From: Citricoccus sp. SGAir0253 | GTDB lineage: Bacteria > Actinomycetota > Actinomycetes > Actinomycetales > Micrococcaceae | Assembly (NCBI RefSeq): GCF_005877055.1 | Contig: NZ_CP039424.1 | Span: forward strand, 1,364,001 to 1,428,000 | DNA length: 64,000 nt | Reading direction: 5' to 3' | Part shown: positions 63,423 to 64,000 of the stretch, piece after piece | Layout of the letters: each line of letters opens with the position of its first letter | How positions within the stretch are numbered: position 1 is the first letter of the stretch | The notes under the pieces: model-generated | Told to the model about the DNA's origin: nothing | Databases searched by the model: none | The model's input: the letters and a program-made list of their open reading frames with translations, nothing else | Position numbers and translations under genes: made by a program

Positions 63423-64000
63423 CTACAGCCCCAGCTCGTGGGAGAACTCGCCCTCTTCGAGGCGGGCCTTGACGGTCTGGAGGAAGCGGCCGGCATCCGC
63501 CCCGTCGACCAGCCGGTGGTCGTAGGTCAGGGACAGGTACATCATGTGACGCACGGCGATCACGTCGTTGCCGTCCTGGTCGGTGATGACCATGGGCCGC
63601 TTGACGATGGTGCCGACGCCCAGGATGGCGACGTTCGGCTGGTTGATGATCGGGGTGTCGAACAGCGCGCCCACCGAACCGAAGTTGGTGATGGAGAACG
63701 TCCCGCCGGACAGCTCGTCCGGGGAGATCTTGTTGCTCCGCGTGCGCTCGGCCAGGTCGGCGATCTTGCCGGCGATCCCCGACAGGTTCAGCGAGCCGGC
63801 GTCGGAGATCACCGGGACGAACAGGCCCTTCTCGGTGTCCACGGCGATCGCGATGTCCTCGGAGTCGTGGTACGTGATCTCCGAGGTCTCGGCGTTGTAC
63901 TCGGCGTTGAGCTTCGGGTGCTGCTTGAGCGCCTCGGCCACGGCCTGGGTGATGAACGGCAGGAAGGTGAGCTTCACGCCGTTCTTCTGCTGGAACCCGC
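63423..64000 (-). CDS. sucB: 2-oxoacid dehydrogenase E2 (dihydrolipoamide acyltransferase), C-terminal part
   Basis: The last 192 residues of an E2 acyltransferase; the N-terminal lipoyl domains lie outside the window. Visible are [85 protein letters not shown] and the catalytic His-Asp motif [15 protein letters not shown]. The fragment cannot separate succinyl- from acetyl- or branched-chain-transferase. In actinobacteria this gene near lipB/lipA is usually sucB/dlaT. The lipoate it needs would come from the adjacent lipA/lipB. Confidence 0.9.
   Translation of the reverse strand, partial: GFQQKNGVKLTFLPFITQAVAEALKQHPKLNAEYNAETSEITYHDSEDIAIAVDTEKGLFVPVISDAGSLNLSGIAGKIADLAERTRSNKISPDELSGGTFSITNFGSVGALFDTPIINQPNVAILGVGTIVKRPMVITDQDGNDVIAVRHMMYLSLTYDHRLVDGADAGRFLQTVKARLEEGEFSHELGL

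Overview
This 64 kb window is chromosomal DNA of a very GC-rich actinobacterium, most likely a member of the Micrococcaceae (Micrococcus/Kocuria/Citricoccus-like; the genus cannot be fixed by eye). The grounds are extreme GC3, mycothione reductase, Wag31/SepF-type division genes without ftsA, a PknL kinase with an Rv2175c-type partner, GlnE-controlled glutamine synthetase, and a MurE whose amino-acid motif points to L-lysine rather than diaminopimelate in peptidoglycan. No tRNA, rRNA, IS element, prophage or CRISPR array was seen. Gene order closely follows two blocks also collinear in Mycobacterium tuberculosis (about Rv2145c-Rv2187 and Rv2215-Rv2225), so this is core genome.

Layout. 1-12.6 kb: a partial ParA-like ATPase, pyruvate carboxylase (pyc), mycothione reductase (mtr), acyl-CoA synthetase (fadD15-like), a ROK sugar kinase, an esterase with a small membrane protein, a PlsC acyltransferase and class II DAHP synthase (aroG). 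12.6-20.1 kb: the PASTA kinase gene pknL, a secreted LysM/transglycosylase with near-identical 198-bp repeats, an Rv2175c-type DNA-binding protein, a polyprenyl synthase, DinB and a DUF3040 protein. 20.2-20.4 kb: a gene-free stretch with tandem minirepeats. 20.6-42.8 kb: the division and cell-wall (dcw) cluster mraZ-rsmH-ftsL-ftsI-murE-murF-mraY-murD-ftsW-murG-murC-ftsQ-ftsZ-pgeF-yggS-sepF-yggT-divIVA, then lspA and an RluD-type synthase. From murE to ftsQ nearly all junctions are 4-bp ATGA/GTGA overlaps, so the proteins are probably made by coupled translation. divIVA is interrupted by an apparent one-base deletion.

42.9-50.6 kb: dnaE, nrdR (with a promoter carrying two NrdR boxes), a polyphosphate glucokinase with a long basic tail, map, a small conserved protein and panB. 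50.6-57.9 kb: the nitrogen-assimilation block glnA2-glnE, a luciferase-like monooxygenase and glnA1, whose promoter carries a four-half-site GlnR box. 58.0-64 kb: an RDD membrane protein, a DUF4191 protein, lipA/lipB, a second and atypical serine/threonine kinase, a small membrane protein and the C-terminal part of a 2-oxoacid dehydrogenase E2 (sucB). The lipoyl-synthesis genes lie beside a lipoyl-dependent E2 subunit.

Regulation. Many monocistronic genes share one architecture: a TANNNT -10 hexamer whose last T is exactly 7 nt from the first base of the start codon, which predicts leaderless mRNAs. Genes with longer leaders carry purine-rich ribosome-binding sites. Candidate operators for GlnR, NrdR, MtrA and MraZ can be read directly, and a perfect 8-bp inverted repeat sits in the ftsQ-ftsZ gap. 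The window holds no obviously novel multi-gene system. The most notable items are the divIVA lesion, the leaderless set, the kinase/hydrolase/regulator arrangement at pknL, the LysM repeat structure, the basic tail of the polyphosphate glucokinase and the unassigned operator-like repeats.
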